Position numbers and translations under genes: made by a program. The notes beneath the pieces were generated by a model, which worked only from the letters and a program-made list of their open reading frames with translations, did not search any database and was not told where the DNA came from. Shown one piece after another: positions 52,974 to 61,175 of a DNA stretch of 64,000 nt. The stretch comes from Streptosporangium oxazolinicum (GTDB lineage Bacteria; Actinomycetota; Actinomycetes; Streptosporangiales; Streptosporangiaceae): assembly GCF_039537505.1 (NCBI RefSeq), contig NZ_BAABAQ010000004.1, positions 186,001 through 250,000 on the forward strand. Reading direction: 5' to 3'. The stretch's first letter is position 1. Each line of letters starts with the position of its first letter.

Positions 52974-53150
52974 TCACCCCCAGTGGGGAGGGCGCTCCTC
53001 GATCAGGCGGGCGTCGTCGTCGGCCTCGCGCCACTCGTTCCAGCCGAGATCGGTGTCGTCGGCGGTCTGGTCGGGCAGGATCGGCAGCCCGTCGTCGGCG
53101 AGGTCGACGGGACGCAGGTCATCGGGTTCGCGCACTGTCACGCGCCCCAT
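52974..53150 (-). CDS. Small acidic protein, 58 aa, unknown
   Basis: The segment is markedly protein-like: REPDDLRPVDLADDGLPILP then DDTDLGWNEWREADDDARL and ending ERPPHWG. ATG 53150 or GTG 53141 could start it. It is very acidic and Trp-containing. The frame stays open far upstream, but that part is antisense to the ATPase gene on the plus strand and looks non-coding. Function unknown. Confidence 0.55.
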   Translation of the reverse strand: MGRVTVREPDDLRPVDLADDGLPILPDQTADDTDLGWNEWREADDDARLIEERPPHWG

Positions 53151-53357
53151 GCTAGCCACCACCGGCCCCCCGCGCGGCCCGTGTCTCCCCCCTCCCGGAG
53201 AAAGGTGGAGAGCCTCCCGGCTGCCCGGGGAAGGGCCCGGAGGAAAGCCCGTTTCCTCCGGGAAAGCCCGCTCTCGCGCGTCGCGACGCCAGGGACAGGC
53301 AGGGGCCCAGACGGTACGATGCGGTGGCAGGTTCCGGCTATCCCCCCGTGAGGCGCC

Positions 53358-55472
53358 ATGACAACGCCAGCAGGATGGCGGCGAGACGGCAATCTGCCCA
53401 ACGAGCTGACCAGCTTCGTGGGGCGCACCAGGTTGCTCAGCACACTCCGGCAGCGGCTGGGCGAGCACCGCCTGGTCACGGTGACCGGCATCGGAGGCGT
53501 CGGCAAGTCCCGCACCGCCCTGCGGATCGCGCACCAGATGCGGAGCGACTTCAAGGACGGCGTCTGGTTCGCCGACCTGGCCCGCCTCCAGGACTCGGGG
53601 ATGGTCCGCCACACGATCACCTCGGCCCTCGGGATCGCCGACCAGTCCGCCCGCTCGGCGGACGAGACGCTGGTCGAGTGGCTGGGCGACCGTGAGATCC
53701 TCCTGATCATCGACACGTGCGAGCACCTGGTCGACGCGTGCGGCGCCCTCTTCGAGGACCTGCTCGGCAATGCCGCGGGGCTGACCATCCTGGCGACCAG
53801 CCGCCAGTCGCTGAACGCCAGGGGCGAGCACACGGTCACCATCCCGCCGCTCGCCGTCCCCGGCGACTCCCCCGGCGAGGACGTCTTCACCAACGAGGCG
53901 GTGCAGCTCTTCGTCGCGCGGGCGAGCGCGGTGGTGCCCAACTTCATGCTCGACGAGCACAACATCGGCCCGGTGGCGGAGCTCTGCCGCCGCCTCGACG
54001 GCATACCGCTCGCCATCGAGCTGGCCGCGGTCCGGATGCGCGCCCTGTCGGTGGAGCAGATCCTCGGCCTGCTCGCCGACCGGTTCAGCCTGCTCGCGGG
54101 GGCGAGCCGCACGGCGCTGCCCAGGCACCAGACGCTGCGGGCCGCGATCGGCTGGAGCCACGAGCTGTGCGAGCCGGCCGAGCGGCTGCTGTGGGCGCGG
54201 CTGTCGGTCTTCGCCGGAGACTTCGAGCTCGACGCCGCCCGTTACGTCTGCTCGGGCGACAGCCTCCCCTCCGAGGACATCATGGAGCTCATCTCCAGCC
54301 TGGTGGAGAAGTCGATCCTGCTGAGCGACGGCACCCCCTCCGGGCACCGCTACCGGCTGATCGACACCCTGCGGCAGTACGGCGAGGAGTGGCTGGACAA
54401 GCTCGGCGAGACCGCCGTGATCAGGGAGAGGCACCGCGACTACTACCTGCAGCTGGCCAAGCGGAGCGAGGACGCCTGGTCGGGCGCCCGCCAGGTCTAC
54501 TGGTACGTCAGGATGCGCCACGAGCACGACAACATCCGCGTCGCGCTCGACCACTGCCTGAGCAACCCCGGTGAGGTGCAGTCGGGGCTGAAGCTGTTGT
54601 CCTCCCTGTGGTTCATGTGGGTGGCCTGCGGGCTGGCCCGCGAGGGCAGGCTCTATCTGGAGAAGACCCTGGAGCTGGCGCGTCAGCCGAGTCCCGACCG
54701 GTGCAAGGCGCTGTGGGTGCTGTCCTACATCAACAGCGCGCAGGGAAACATCACCGGCGCGATCGAGGCCGCGGAGCAGTGCAGCTCCGACGCCGTCAGG
54801 GTCGGCGACTCGGGCGCGGTCATCCTGGCCACCAAGATGCTCGGCACGGCCGCGTTCCTGCAGAACGACCTGCAGAAGGCGAGCGCGCTGCTGGGCGTGG
54901 CGATCGAGTTCCACAAGAGCGGGCGCGAGCTCAACCCGGGCCTGCTGCCCTCCATCGTCGAGCTGTCCATGGTGCTGCTCATCCAGAACGAGCCGGCCGA
55001 GGCCGAGGTGCTGCTGCGCGACTGCATCGCGGTCTGCACCCAGCGCGGCGAGCTGTGGCTGCGCTCCTACGCCATCTACGCGCTCGCCAGCGTGTACCAG
55101 GCGATGGGCCGTTCCCCCGAGGCCATGTCGAACGCGCGTGAGGCGCTCCGGCTCAAGCGCTACTTCCACGACGTGCTCGGCATCGGCCTGGCGATCGAGG
55201 TGGTGGCCAAGCAGGCGCTGGAGGACGGCCAGGCGGCGCTCGCGGCCCGGCTGATGGGCGGCGGCCAGGCCAACTGGCGCACCTTCGGGATGCCGCAGCT
55301 GGGCTCCCCGTTCTTCAACTCCGAGCACGACCGCTGCATCAAGGAGTGCAAGCGCATCCTCGGCGAGGAGGCTCACGAGAAGGCGTTCGCCCAGGGCAGG
55401 AGGCTCAACCTGGAGGAGCTGATCGTCCTCGCGCTCGGAGACCACGAGGACGGTCAGGTCCTTCAGGGGTGA
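53358..55472 (+). CDS. STAND (NB-ARC-like) ATPase with TPR region, no DNA-binding domain
   Basis: 704 aa. Starts with NELTSFVGRTRLLSTLRQRL, then Walker A GIGGVGKS (about 48), Walker B ILLIIDTCEHLVD and sensor RNBS-like TSRQSLNARGEH, GLPLA-type DGIPLAIELAAVR, and a winged helix. TPR-like helices occupy about 400-650. This is the core of LuxR/MalT- and AfsR-type regulators, but neither an N-terminal SARP nor a C-terminal LuxR helix-turn-helix is present. ATG 53358 follows GAGGCGCC. It converges with the terpene synthase gene, with 3 bp between the stops. It could be a signalling scaffold or partner of a separate regulator. Confidence 0.9.
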   Translation: MTTPAGWRRDGNLPNELTSFVGRTRLLSTLRQRLGEHRLVTVTGIGGVGKSRTALRIAHQMRSDFKDGVWFADLARLQDSGMVRHTITSALGIADQSARSADETLVEWLGDREILLIIDTCEHLVDACGALFEDLLGNAAGLTILATSRQSLNARGEHTVTIPPLAVPGDSPGEDVFTNEAVQLFVARASAVVPNFMLDEHNIGPVAELCRRLDGIPLAIELAAVRMRALSVEQILGLLADRFSLLAGASRTALPRHQTLRAAIGWSHELCEPAERLLWARLSVFAGDFELDAARYVCSGDSLPSEDIMELISSLVEKSILLSDGTPSGHRYRLIDTLRQYGEEWLDKLGETAVIRERHRDYYLQLAKRSEDAWSGARQVYWYVRMRHEHDNIRVALDHCLSNPGEVQSGLKLLSSLWFMWVACGLAREGRLYLEKTLELARQPSPDRCKALWVLSYINSAQGNITGAIEAAEQCSSDAVRVGDSGAVILATKMLGTAAFLQNDLQKASALLGVAIEFHKSGRELNPGLLPSIVELSMVLLIQNEPAEAEVLLRDCIAVCTQRGELWLRSYAIYALASVYQAMGRSPEAMSNAREALRLKRYFHDVLGIGLAIEVVAKQALEDGQAALAARLMGGGQANWRTFGMPQLGSPFFNSEHDRCIKECKRILGEEAHEKAFAQGRRLNLEELIVLALGDHEDGQVLQG

Positions 55473-55475
55473 GTG

Positions 55476-56474
55476 TCATTCGGCGGCGGGGGGCTTGGGC
55501 GTCTCGGGCTGCCAGGCGGCCGTGTAGCGGGAGCTGGTCAGCGAGTAGTCGACGCTGCCGCTGATCCAGAACTCCAGGCCGCGCACGTAGGCGAGCACCG
55601 CCTCGGAGCCGAGTGCCTCCAGCGAGGGACGCAGGGCCACCATGTCGGCGATGGCCCGGTTGCGCATGGCGCCGATCGTCTCCATGGCCTGCTGCCGCGA
55701 GTAGCCCCGGTGCCTGGAGAGCACGCTCACCAGGTTGTTGCGCGAGTTGGCGCTGTCGCTCTCCTTGGCGTACGAGATGATGTCGTTGTCCCAGACGACG
55801 ACGTCGTTGGCGCTCTCGGTGATCGCCTTGACGTCGGGGTGGCGCCACTCCTCGGGGGTGAGGCTGCGTCCGCTGGCGACGTCGATGAGGGCGAAGACGG
55901 TGAGCATGGCGCCGGTGCGCCGCCGCATGAAGATGTAGTCGTCCACCTGCGGCACGACGTCGGCCTCGCGGTTGGCGGCCTCCCACACCTGGGCGAAGAG
56001 GTAGTCCTTGGTAACGGTGCGCCAGCGGTCGAGCTGGTCGTCGCCGCCGTACGTGGAGATCCTGGTCTTGATCTCCAGGAGCGTCCTGGCGAAGACGTCG
56101 TCGACCTCCTCCCCGGCCTCCAGGTCGTCGAGGACGGTGAACAGCCGGGGCAGGGCGCGGGTTATCTCACCGGCGCCGCGGCCCGACTCACAGAAGGCGT
56201 CGTCGAAGGCGAACAGCCACACGCACCAGTCGGTCGCCAGGCGAAGCGTGTGGTGTTCGGCATAGGGATACGTGCGGGCCCCCAGCCAGCCGTACTTGGC
56301 CTGGCGGTAGCGCTCGACGGTCTCGGCATCCTCCAGGATGCCCGTGTCCACGAGCCAGTCGAGGGTCTCGGCGTTGACCCGCTCGACGTGGGGGTTGACC
56401 TCGCTGGGGAAGGGACAGGGTAACGGGGGGATGCGGAGAGGTAGGCCTGACCTACGCGTAGTAGTAGTTCCCAC
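55476..56474 (-). CDS. Class I terpene synthase (cyclase)
   Basis: 332 aa, typical for bacterial sesquiterpene-type cyclases. The metal-binding motifs are D91-D92-A-F-C-E96 in FAFDDAFCE and the NSE triad N230-D231-x2-S234-x3-E238 in DNDIISYAKES. The pyrophosphate-sensing Arg lies in FMRRRTGAM region, and the late R-Y pair is SSRYTAAW. It should ionise farnesyl or another prenyl diphosphate; product unknown. It is not geosmin synthase (single domain, shorter). GTG 56474 is used. No prenyltransferase or P450 gene is adjacent, only the STAND ATPase facing it. Confidence 0.94.
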   Translation of the reverse strand: MGTTTTRRSGLPLRIPPLPCPFPSEVNPHVERVNAETLDWLVDTGILEDAETVERYRQAKYGWLGARTYPYAEHHTLRLATDWCVWLFAFDDAFCESGRGAGEITRALPRLFTVLDDLEAGEEVDDVFARTLLEIKTRISTYGGDDQLDRWRTVTKDYLFAQVWEAANREADVVPQVDDYIFMRRRTGAMLTVFALIDVASGRSLTPEEWRHPDVKAITESANDVVVWDNDIISYAKESDSANSRNNLVSVLSRHRGYSRQQAMETIGAMRNRAIADMVALRPSLEALGSEAVLAYVRGLEFWISGSVDYSLTSSRYTAAWQPETPKPPAAE

Positions 56475-56545
56475 TCCCCAAGGATGGCCGAAGGACGCCC
56501 GTTTTCCTATACGTCAGGAAACACCTGGATATCGTGGTTTCTGAG

Positions 56546-56938
56546 TTATCTCTCGAACCATTTCAGGTATTCGTGCTGACCGAACATCCGGGCCGCGTCC
56601 GCCGCCGAGGGGGTACCGGCGTCCGGATCGGCCCCGGCCTCCAGAAGTGCCCTGATCACAGCGGGTTCCTTCTTGAACACCGCGCCCGCCAGTGGTGTCT
56701 GCCCCCGGTCGTTCGCCCTGCCGGGGTCGGCGCCCAGCTCGGTCAGCGCCCGGACCGTCTCGGCGTGGCCGTGGTAGGCGGCGAGCATGAGCAGGGTGTC
56801 GCCCCTGTCGTTGGTGAGATCGGCCGGGACCCCGGCCTCGACGTAGGCGCGGAGCCGCTCCGTCTCGCCGGTCCTCGCCAGATCGAACAGACGGGTTGCG
56901 AACTCCTCAAGCTCAGGGTCAGGCTGCATGTGACCCAT
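56546..56938 (-). CDS. Ankyrin-repeat protein
   Basis: 130 aa with three ankyrin repeats: GETERLRAYVEAGVPADLTNDRGDTLLMLAAYHGH, HAETVRALTELGADPGRANDRGQTPLAGAV and EPAVIRALLEAGADPDAG. No signal peptide or catalytic domain, so a cytoplasmic binding protein. ATG at 56938 (MGHMQPDPE); the inner Met is possible. It is divergent from the PAC2 gene and lies downstream of nothing obviously related. Confidence 0.92.
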   Translation of the reverse strand: MGHMQPDPELEEFATRLFDLARTGETERLRAYVEAGVPADLTNDRGDTLLMLAAYHGHAETVRALTELGADPGRANDRGQTPLAGAVFKKEPAVIRALLEAGADPDAGTPSAADAARMFGQHEYLKWFER

Positions 56939-57040
56939 TGTGCCCCGGTAGGGTGCCGTGTGATCGCCGAGGGCAGGCGGAATTCAGCGGACCCCATACG
57001 GGTTGAGCTGAAGAGACGACCGACGAAAGGCTGGAAAACG

Positions 57041-57949
57041 GTGTTCGACCCGACGGATCTCTACCGGCTCAGCGGAGACGTCCCTGAGCTGACCGATCCG
57101 GTGCTGCTCTACCACTTCGACGGGTTCGTGGACGCGGGCGCCGCCGGACGGCTCGCCATCGCCCACCTGCTCGACGAGCTGGAGCACCGGGTCGTGGCGA
57201 CCTTTGACGTGGACCGTCTGCTGGACTACCGCTCCCGGCGGCCCACCATGACCTTCGACACCGACCGGTGGGTGGCCCTGGAGAGTCCCGAGCTCCTGCT
57301 GCACCTGGCCCACGACACCACGGGGACCCCGTTCCTGCTGCTCAGCGGCCCCGAGCCGGACCGCGAGTGGGAGCTGTTCACCGCCGCCGTCGACACGCTG
57401 GCCACCCGGCTGAACGTCGGCAGGCTGGTGACCACCCACGGCATCCCGATGGCCGTCCCGCACACCCGCCCGCTGGGCGTCACCGGCCACGCCAGCCGCC
57501 CCGAGCTGGTCACCGGCCAGAGCAGTGCCTTCGGCAGGGTCCAGGTGCCCGGCAGTGTGGCCGCGCTGATCGAGTTCCGGCTCGGCGACAAGGGACGCGA
57601 CGCCCTCGGCTACGCCGTGCACGTCCCGCACTACCTCGCCCAGGCCGAATACCCGTCGGCCGCGGTGACCGCGCTGGAGGCGGTCACCAAGAGCACCGGG
57701 CTGGTGTTCCCGCTGGAGGGCCTGCGCGAGGCCGCGGAGAAGACCGACGCCGAGATCGCCGAGCAGATCCAGGCCTCCCAGGAGCTGTCCACCGCCATCA
57801 CCGGCCTGGAGCAGCAGTACGACGCGTTCGCGGCGGGCTCCGAGCGCGAGAGCCTGATGGCCGAGCCCTCGGAGATGCCGACCGGTGATGAGCTCGCCGC
57901 CCAGTTCGAGGCGTTCCTGGCCGAGCGTGACGAGCGGCGCGGTGACTGA
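57041..57949 (+). CDS. PAC2 (proteasome assembly chaperone-like) family protein
   Basis: 302 aa. PAC2 motifs: VLLYHFDGFVDAGAAGRLAIAHLL, the FDVDRLLDYRSRRP segment, LLSGPEPDREWELFTAAV and THGIPMAVPHTRPLGVTGHAS, ending in a coiled, acidic tail (QIQASQELSTAITGLEQQYDAF). The family is universal in actinobacteria that have proteasomes; members are ATP-grasp-associated or chaperone-like, and exact function is not shown. GTG 57041 starts at VFDPTDLYRLSG with GAAAGG some 10 bp upstream. Confidence 0.92.
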   Translation: MFDPTDLYRLSGDVPELTDPVLLYHFDGFVDAGAAGRLAIAHLLDELEHRVVATFDVDRLLDYRSRRPTMTFDTDRWVALESPELLLHLAHDTTGTPFLLLSGPEPDREWELFTAAVDTLATRLNVGRLVTTHGIPMAVPHTRPLGVTGHASRPELVTGQSSAFGRVQVPGSVAALIEFRLGDKGRDALGYAVHVPHYLAQAEYPSAAVTALEAVTKSTGLVFPLEGLREAAEKTDAEIAEQIQASQELSTAITGLEQQYDAFAAGSERESLMAEPSEMPTGDELAAQFEAFLAERDERRGD

Positions 57950-58009
57950 TCTCCGCGTCGGTCCCGCCGCACACGGAGCCGGGTACGTCCATGACGCCCT
58001 GGACGCGCG

Positions 58010-59089
58010 ATGACCGGCCTGCGCGTCGGCCTCGTCGGGTACGGGGTGGCCGGGGCGTTCTTCCACGCCCCGCTGATCTCCACGACGCCGGGGCTGCGGC
58101 TGTCGGCGGTGGTCACCGGTGATCCGCGGCGGGCCGCCGAGGTCTCGGGCAAATACGGCGCGCGGGTGGCCGGGGACGCCGCCGAGCTGTGGGACTCCGT
58201 CGACCTGGTCGTGATCGCCTCCCCCAACCGCACGCACGTCCCGCTGGCGGAGGCCGCGCTGAAGGCGGGCCTGCCGGTGGTGGTGGACAAGCCGCTCGCC
58301 GCGACCGCCAAGGAGGCGCGCGGACTGGCGGACCTGGCACGCGATCTCGGCCTGATGCTGACCGTGTTCCAGAACCGGCGCTGGGACGGCGACTTCCTCA
58401 CGCTCGGGCACCTGGTCGCGGAGGGCGAGCTGGGCGAGGTCAACCGGTTCGAGTCGCGTTTCGAACGCTGGCGGCCGGTGCCGAAGGGCGGCTGGCGCGA
58501 GACGGGCGGGACCGAGGAGGTCGCCGGGCTGCTGTACGACCTCGGCAGCCACCTGGTCGACCAGGCCCTGCGGCTGCTCGGCCCGGCCGTCGACGTCTAC
58601 GCCGAGTCGGACGTGCGCCGTTCCGGGGTGAACGCCGACGACGACACCTTCATCGCCGTCTCCCACGCGAGCGGGGCCCGCTCCCACCTGTGGGCGAGCT
58701 CGGTCGCCTCCCTGCCGGGCCCCCGCTTCCGGGTGCTGGGCTCGCGGGCGGGATACCTGAAGTACGGCCTGGACGTGCAGGAGGAGCAGCTGCGCGCCGG
58801 TCTGACGCCCGCCTCCCCCGGCTTCGGCGAGGAGCCGCCCGAGCGCTGGGGCACCCTCGGCGCGGACGTCGGCGGTCCCGGTGGTCCCGGCGGTGCCCGT
58901 GACGGTGTCCGCGCCGTCCCCACGGAGCCCGGCTCTTACGCGGGCTTCTACCGGGCCGTGGTGGCGTGCCTCACGCGGGGCGCCCCGCCACCGGTCGCCC
59001 CGGAGGAGGTCGTCGAGGCCCTCACCGTGCTGGAGGCCGCCCGCCGCTCGGCCGCCGAACGCCGGGTCGTCGTCCTGGAAAACCCCTAG
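58010..59089 (+). CDS. Gfo/Idh/MocA family NAD(P)-dependent oxidoreductase
   Basis: 359 aa. The N-terminal Rossmann fold has RVGLVGYGVAGAFFHAPLI, VVIASPNRTHVPLAEAALKAGLPVVVDKPLA (with the conserved Lys-Pro), and the C-terminal alpha/beta domain has GGTEEVAGLLYDLGSHLVDQALRLLG with the substrate Asp/His. It should oxidise or reduce a sugar, inositol or related alcohol. ATG 58010 lies 60 bp after the PAC2 gene. A Gly/Pro-rich loop (VGGPGGPGGARDG) is inserted near residue 290. Confidence 0.94.
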   Translation: MTGLRVGLVGYGVAGAFFHAPLISTTPGLRLSAVVTGDPRRAAEVSGKYGARVAGDAAELWDSVDLVVIASPNRTHVPLAEAALKAGLPVVVDKPLAATAKEARGLADLARDLGLMLTVFQNRRWDGDFLTLGHLVAEGELGEVNRFESRFERWRPVPKGGWRETGGTEEVAGLLYDLGSHLVDQALRLLGPAVDVYAESDVRRSGVNADDDTFIAVSHASGARSHLWASSVASLPGPRFRVLGSRAGYLKYGLDVQEEQLRAGLTPASPGFGEEPPERWGTLGADVGGPGGPGGARDGVRAVPTEPGSYAGFYRAVVACLTRGAPPPVAPEEVVEALTVLEAARRSAAERRVVVLENP

Positions 59090-59094
59090 CCACG

Positions 59095-59180
59095 CAGGCG
59101 GGCGCGTCCTCCCGGAGAGTCCCTGATCAAACAGGCGGGCGCGTCCTCCCGGAGAATCCCTAGTCGCGCAGGCGGGCGCG
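59095..59180. repeat. 37-bp tandem repeat at the end of two convergent genes
   Basis: CAGGCGGGCGCGTCCTCCCG begins units at 59095 and 59132 (period 37 bp) and the first 12 bases recur at 59169, inside the phosphatase gene's last codons. The repeat has copied the end of that gene, including its stop region, into the gap. Confidence 0.85.
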
Positions 59181-59963
59181 GAGGATCCGTGAGTCGCTCT
59201 CGCTCCAGCCGTGCGAGGCGAGCCACTCCAGCGGTCCGCCGAACCGGTCGTCGAGGACGCCCAGGAACTGCTCGATGTACTCCGACCTCGGGCGGTGGTC
59301 CTCGGCCGGGCGGGTGTCGAGGTCGTCGCGGTAGGTGTCGCTGGAGCGCAGCCGCGTCAGGATGCCCTCCAGGCGGTCGCCCGTGGCGACGTAGTCGGCG
59401 ACGATCGCCTCGCGGGTGGCACCGGCGACCTCGAGCGCGAGCGCGCACACGACACCGGTGCGGTCCTTGCCCGCCGCGCAGTGGACGATGGCGGCCCCGT
59501 CGTCGAGGGCCATGGCGCGCAGGGCGGCCAGGACCGAGTCGGGGCGGTCGCGGAGGTAGCCGTAGTAGAACCCGGTCACCCGGAGCTCCGCGATATCCTC
59601 CTCGATCCGCTCCTCCGTCCAGGGCAGCACCTTGTCGCCCTCGATGGTGTCGGCCTCGACGTCGGTGTGCACGCCGCCCTCGGCGAACAGGGTGAGGTGG
59701 TGGATGTTCACCTCCGCCACCTCGGTGAGCGGCCCCGGCCCCTCCAGGCGCACCTCGGGGCCCGAGCGCAGGTCGACGACGTTGCGGAGCTTCAGGTCGG
59801 CGACGAGCCGCCGGACATCCCGTCCGGTCAGCCCCTGCAGATTGTCCGACCGGTAGATCCGGCCGAAGCGTGTGGTCCCGCCGTCAACCGTGGCGAGCCC
59901 GCCGAGGTCGCGGACGTTGACGGCACCTTCAAGATCGATCCAACGCGTGAAGTCGTTCATCAT
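59160..59963 (-). CDS. Tyrosine-protein phosphatase (PtpB-like)
   Basis: 267 aa. The signature loop is IVHCAAGKDRTGVVCALAL, i.e. HC-x2-GKDRTG, as in Mycobacterium PtpB (C-x5-R). The N-terminus VNVRDLGGLATVDGGTTRFGRIYRSDNL is the usual opening of the family. The general acid region is near the FYYGYLRDRPDS helix. Such secreted or cytoplasmic enzymes dephosphorylate Tyr or phosphoinositides; no signal peptide is seen. ATG 59963 has an inner MetMet, so the start may shift by one codon. Confidence 0.93.
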   Translation of the reverse strand: MMNDFTRWIDLEGAVNVRDLGGLATVDGGTTRFGRIYRSDNLQGLTGRDVRRLVADLKLRNVVDLRSGPEVRLEGPGPLTEVAEVNIHHLTLFAEGGVHTDVEADTIEGDKVLPWTEERIEEDIAELRVTGFYYGYLRDRPDSVLAALRAMALDDGAAIVHCAAGKDRTGVVCALALEVAGATREAIVADYVATGDRLEGILTRLRSSDTYRDDLDTRPAEDHRPRSEYIEQFLGVLDDRFGGPLEWLASHGWSESDSRILRARLRD

Positions 59964-60120
59964 CTTGGAGTTTATACATCCCTTTACGCGTGGGCAGTTA
60001 ACACCCGACGCCGGTTTCCGTAATTACCGATGTCCTCATACGGCATCCGTAAATGCGTCATTTCTCCCTCCATGAGCGACAGTGGAAGGACCCGCCGGTA
60101 CCCCATCACCTGGAGGTCGT

Positions 60121-60993
60121 GTGGATCCGAGGAGACGTCCCCCGCACCTGCTGATCGATCCGGCCCTACCGGCCCCGATCTCCTCGGCCTTACGCGCCAG
60201 CCCGCAGGCGCTGCGCGCGGCCCGGCTGGGGCAGATCCCCCGCCGCAGGGGGCCCGACCCCGTCAAGGTGGTGGCGATCGCCGGACTCCTGCTGCTCATG
60301 GCGAGCCTGAGCGCCACGGGAGGCTTCATCGCCGTCCTCGTCCTGATCTCCTTCTCCGCGCTACGCGGCCTGGGCAACGACCCCGAGGGCCGCCGGGAGC
60401 GGCGGCGCGTCCGGGTGGCCATGGAGCACAGGGACCGGTTCATCCTGCCGGAGGACCTCGACGGCGGCTGCGGCGACCTGCTCCGCCGCACGCAGGACGC
60501 CACGGAGACGATCCTCTCCTCCGAGATCAACCGGGCGCGCCTGCTCGACACGATCGACAACGCGGTGACCCTGCCCGACCAGACCTGGCGGATCGCCAGG
60601 AAGCTGGTGCGGCTGTCGGACATGAGGGCCGAGCACAACCGGCTCGTACCGGGCACGCCCCCGCCCGAGGTGGCCGAGGCCTTCACCCCCTACGTCAAGG
60701 CCCTGGAGACCGCCGAGCTCTCGCTGACCAGGCGGATCCGCACGCTGGAGGAGTACGCCCGGCAGGTCCGCAAGGCCGACGGCGTCTACCGCGCCTACCT
60801 GCAGCTCCAGGTGCTCGCGGAACGGACCCCCCGCTACGAGGCCCTGGTCGCCGAGACCGCGGAGGACTCCCTGGCCCTCCCCGGGCTGGAGCACCTGACC
60901 GAGCAGGCCCAGCAGGTCAAGAAGCTGTTCCACGAGAGCATCGACGAGGCGCGCGACGCCGCCCGGCACCTGCTGACGGCCACCGACTCCTGA
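60121..60993 (+). CDS. Membrane-anchored coiled-coil protein, unknown function
   Basis: 290 aa. A basic, Pro/Arg-rich N-terminus leads to two adjacent hydrophobic segments (VVAIAGLLLLMASLSATGGFIAVLVLISFSAL, about 48-80) forming one hairpin. After that is a cytoplasmic, mostly helical and charged region (LRRTQDATETILSSEINRARLLDTI to KKLFHESIDEARDAARHLL). GTG 60121 is chosen because GGAGG precedes it by 4 bp. No family is recognised; similar proteins are common in Streptosporangiales by impression. Possible link with cell-envelope or STAND signalling is speculative. Confidence 0.75.
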   Translation: MDPRRRPPHLLIDPALPAPISSALRASPQALRAARLGQIPRRRGPDPVKVVAIAGLLLLMASLSATGGFIAVLVLISFSALRGLGNDPEGRRERRRVRVAMEHRDRFILPEDLDGGCGDLLRRTQDATETILSSEINRARLLDTIDNAVTLPDQTWRIARKLVRLSDMRAEHNRLVPGTPPPEVAEAFTPYVKALETAELSLTRRIRTLEEYARQVRKADGVYRAYLQLQVLAERTPRYEALVAETAEDSLALPGLEHLTEQAQQVKKLFHESIDEARDAARHLLTATDS

Positions 60994-61175
60994 ATACCCC
61001 GGCCTCCCCCCGCGCGGCACGGACACGGCGCGCGGATTTCCGTGTCCCGGCCTTGGCGCGGCGTGCGGACCCCGCCCCTGCCCTCCCGGCCACGGACCGG
61101 CCCGGATCCCGCGGCGACTCCCCCGCGCGTCACCCGCCTCCCGGACCGGCGCGCGACCGGAGTCGGTGTACGCTC

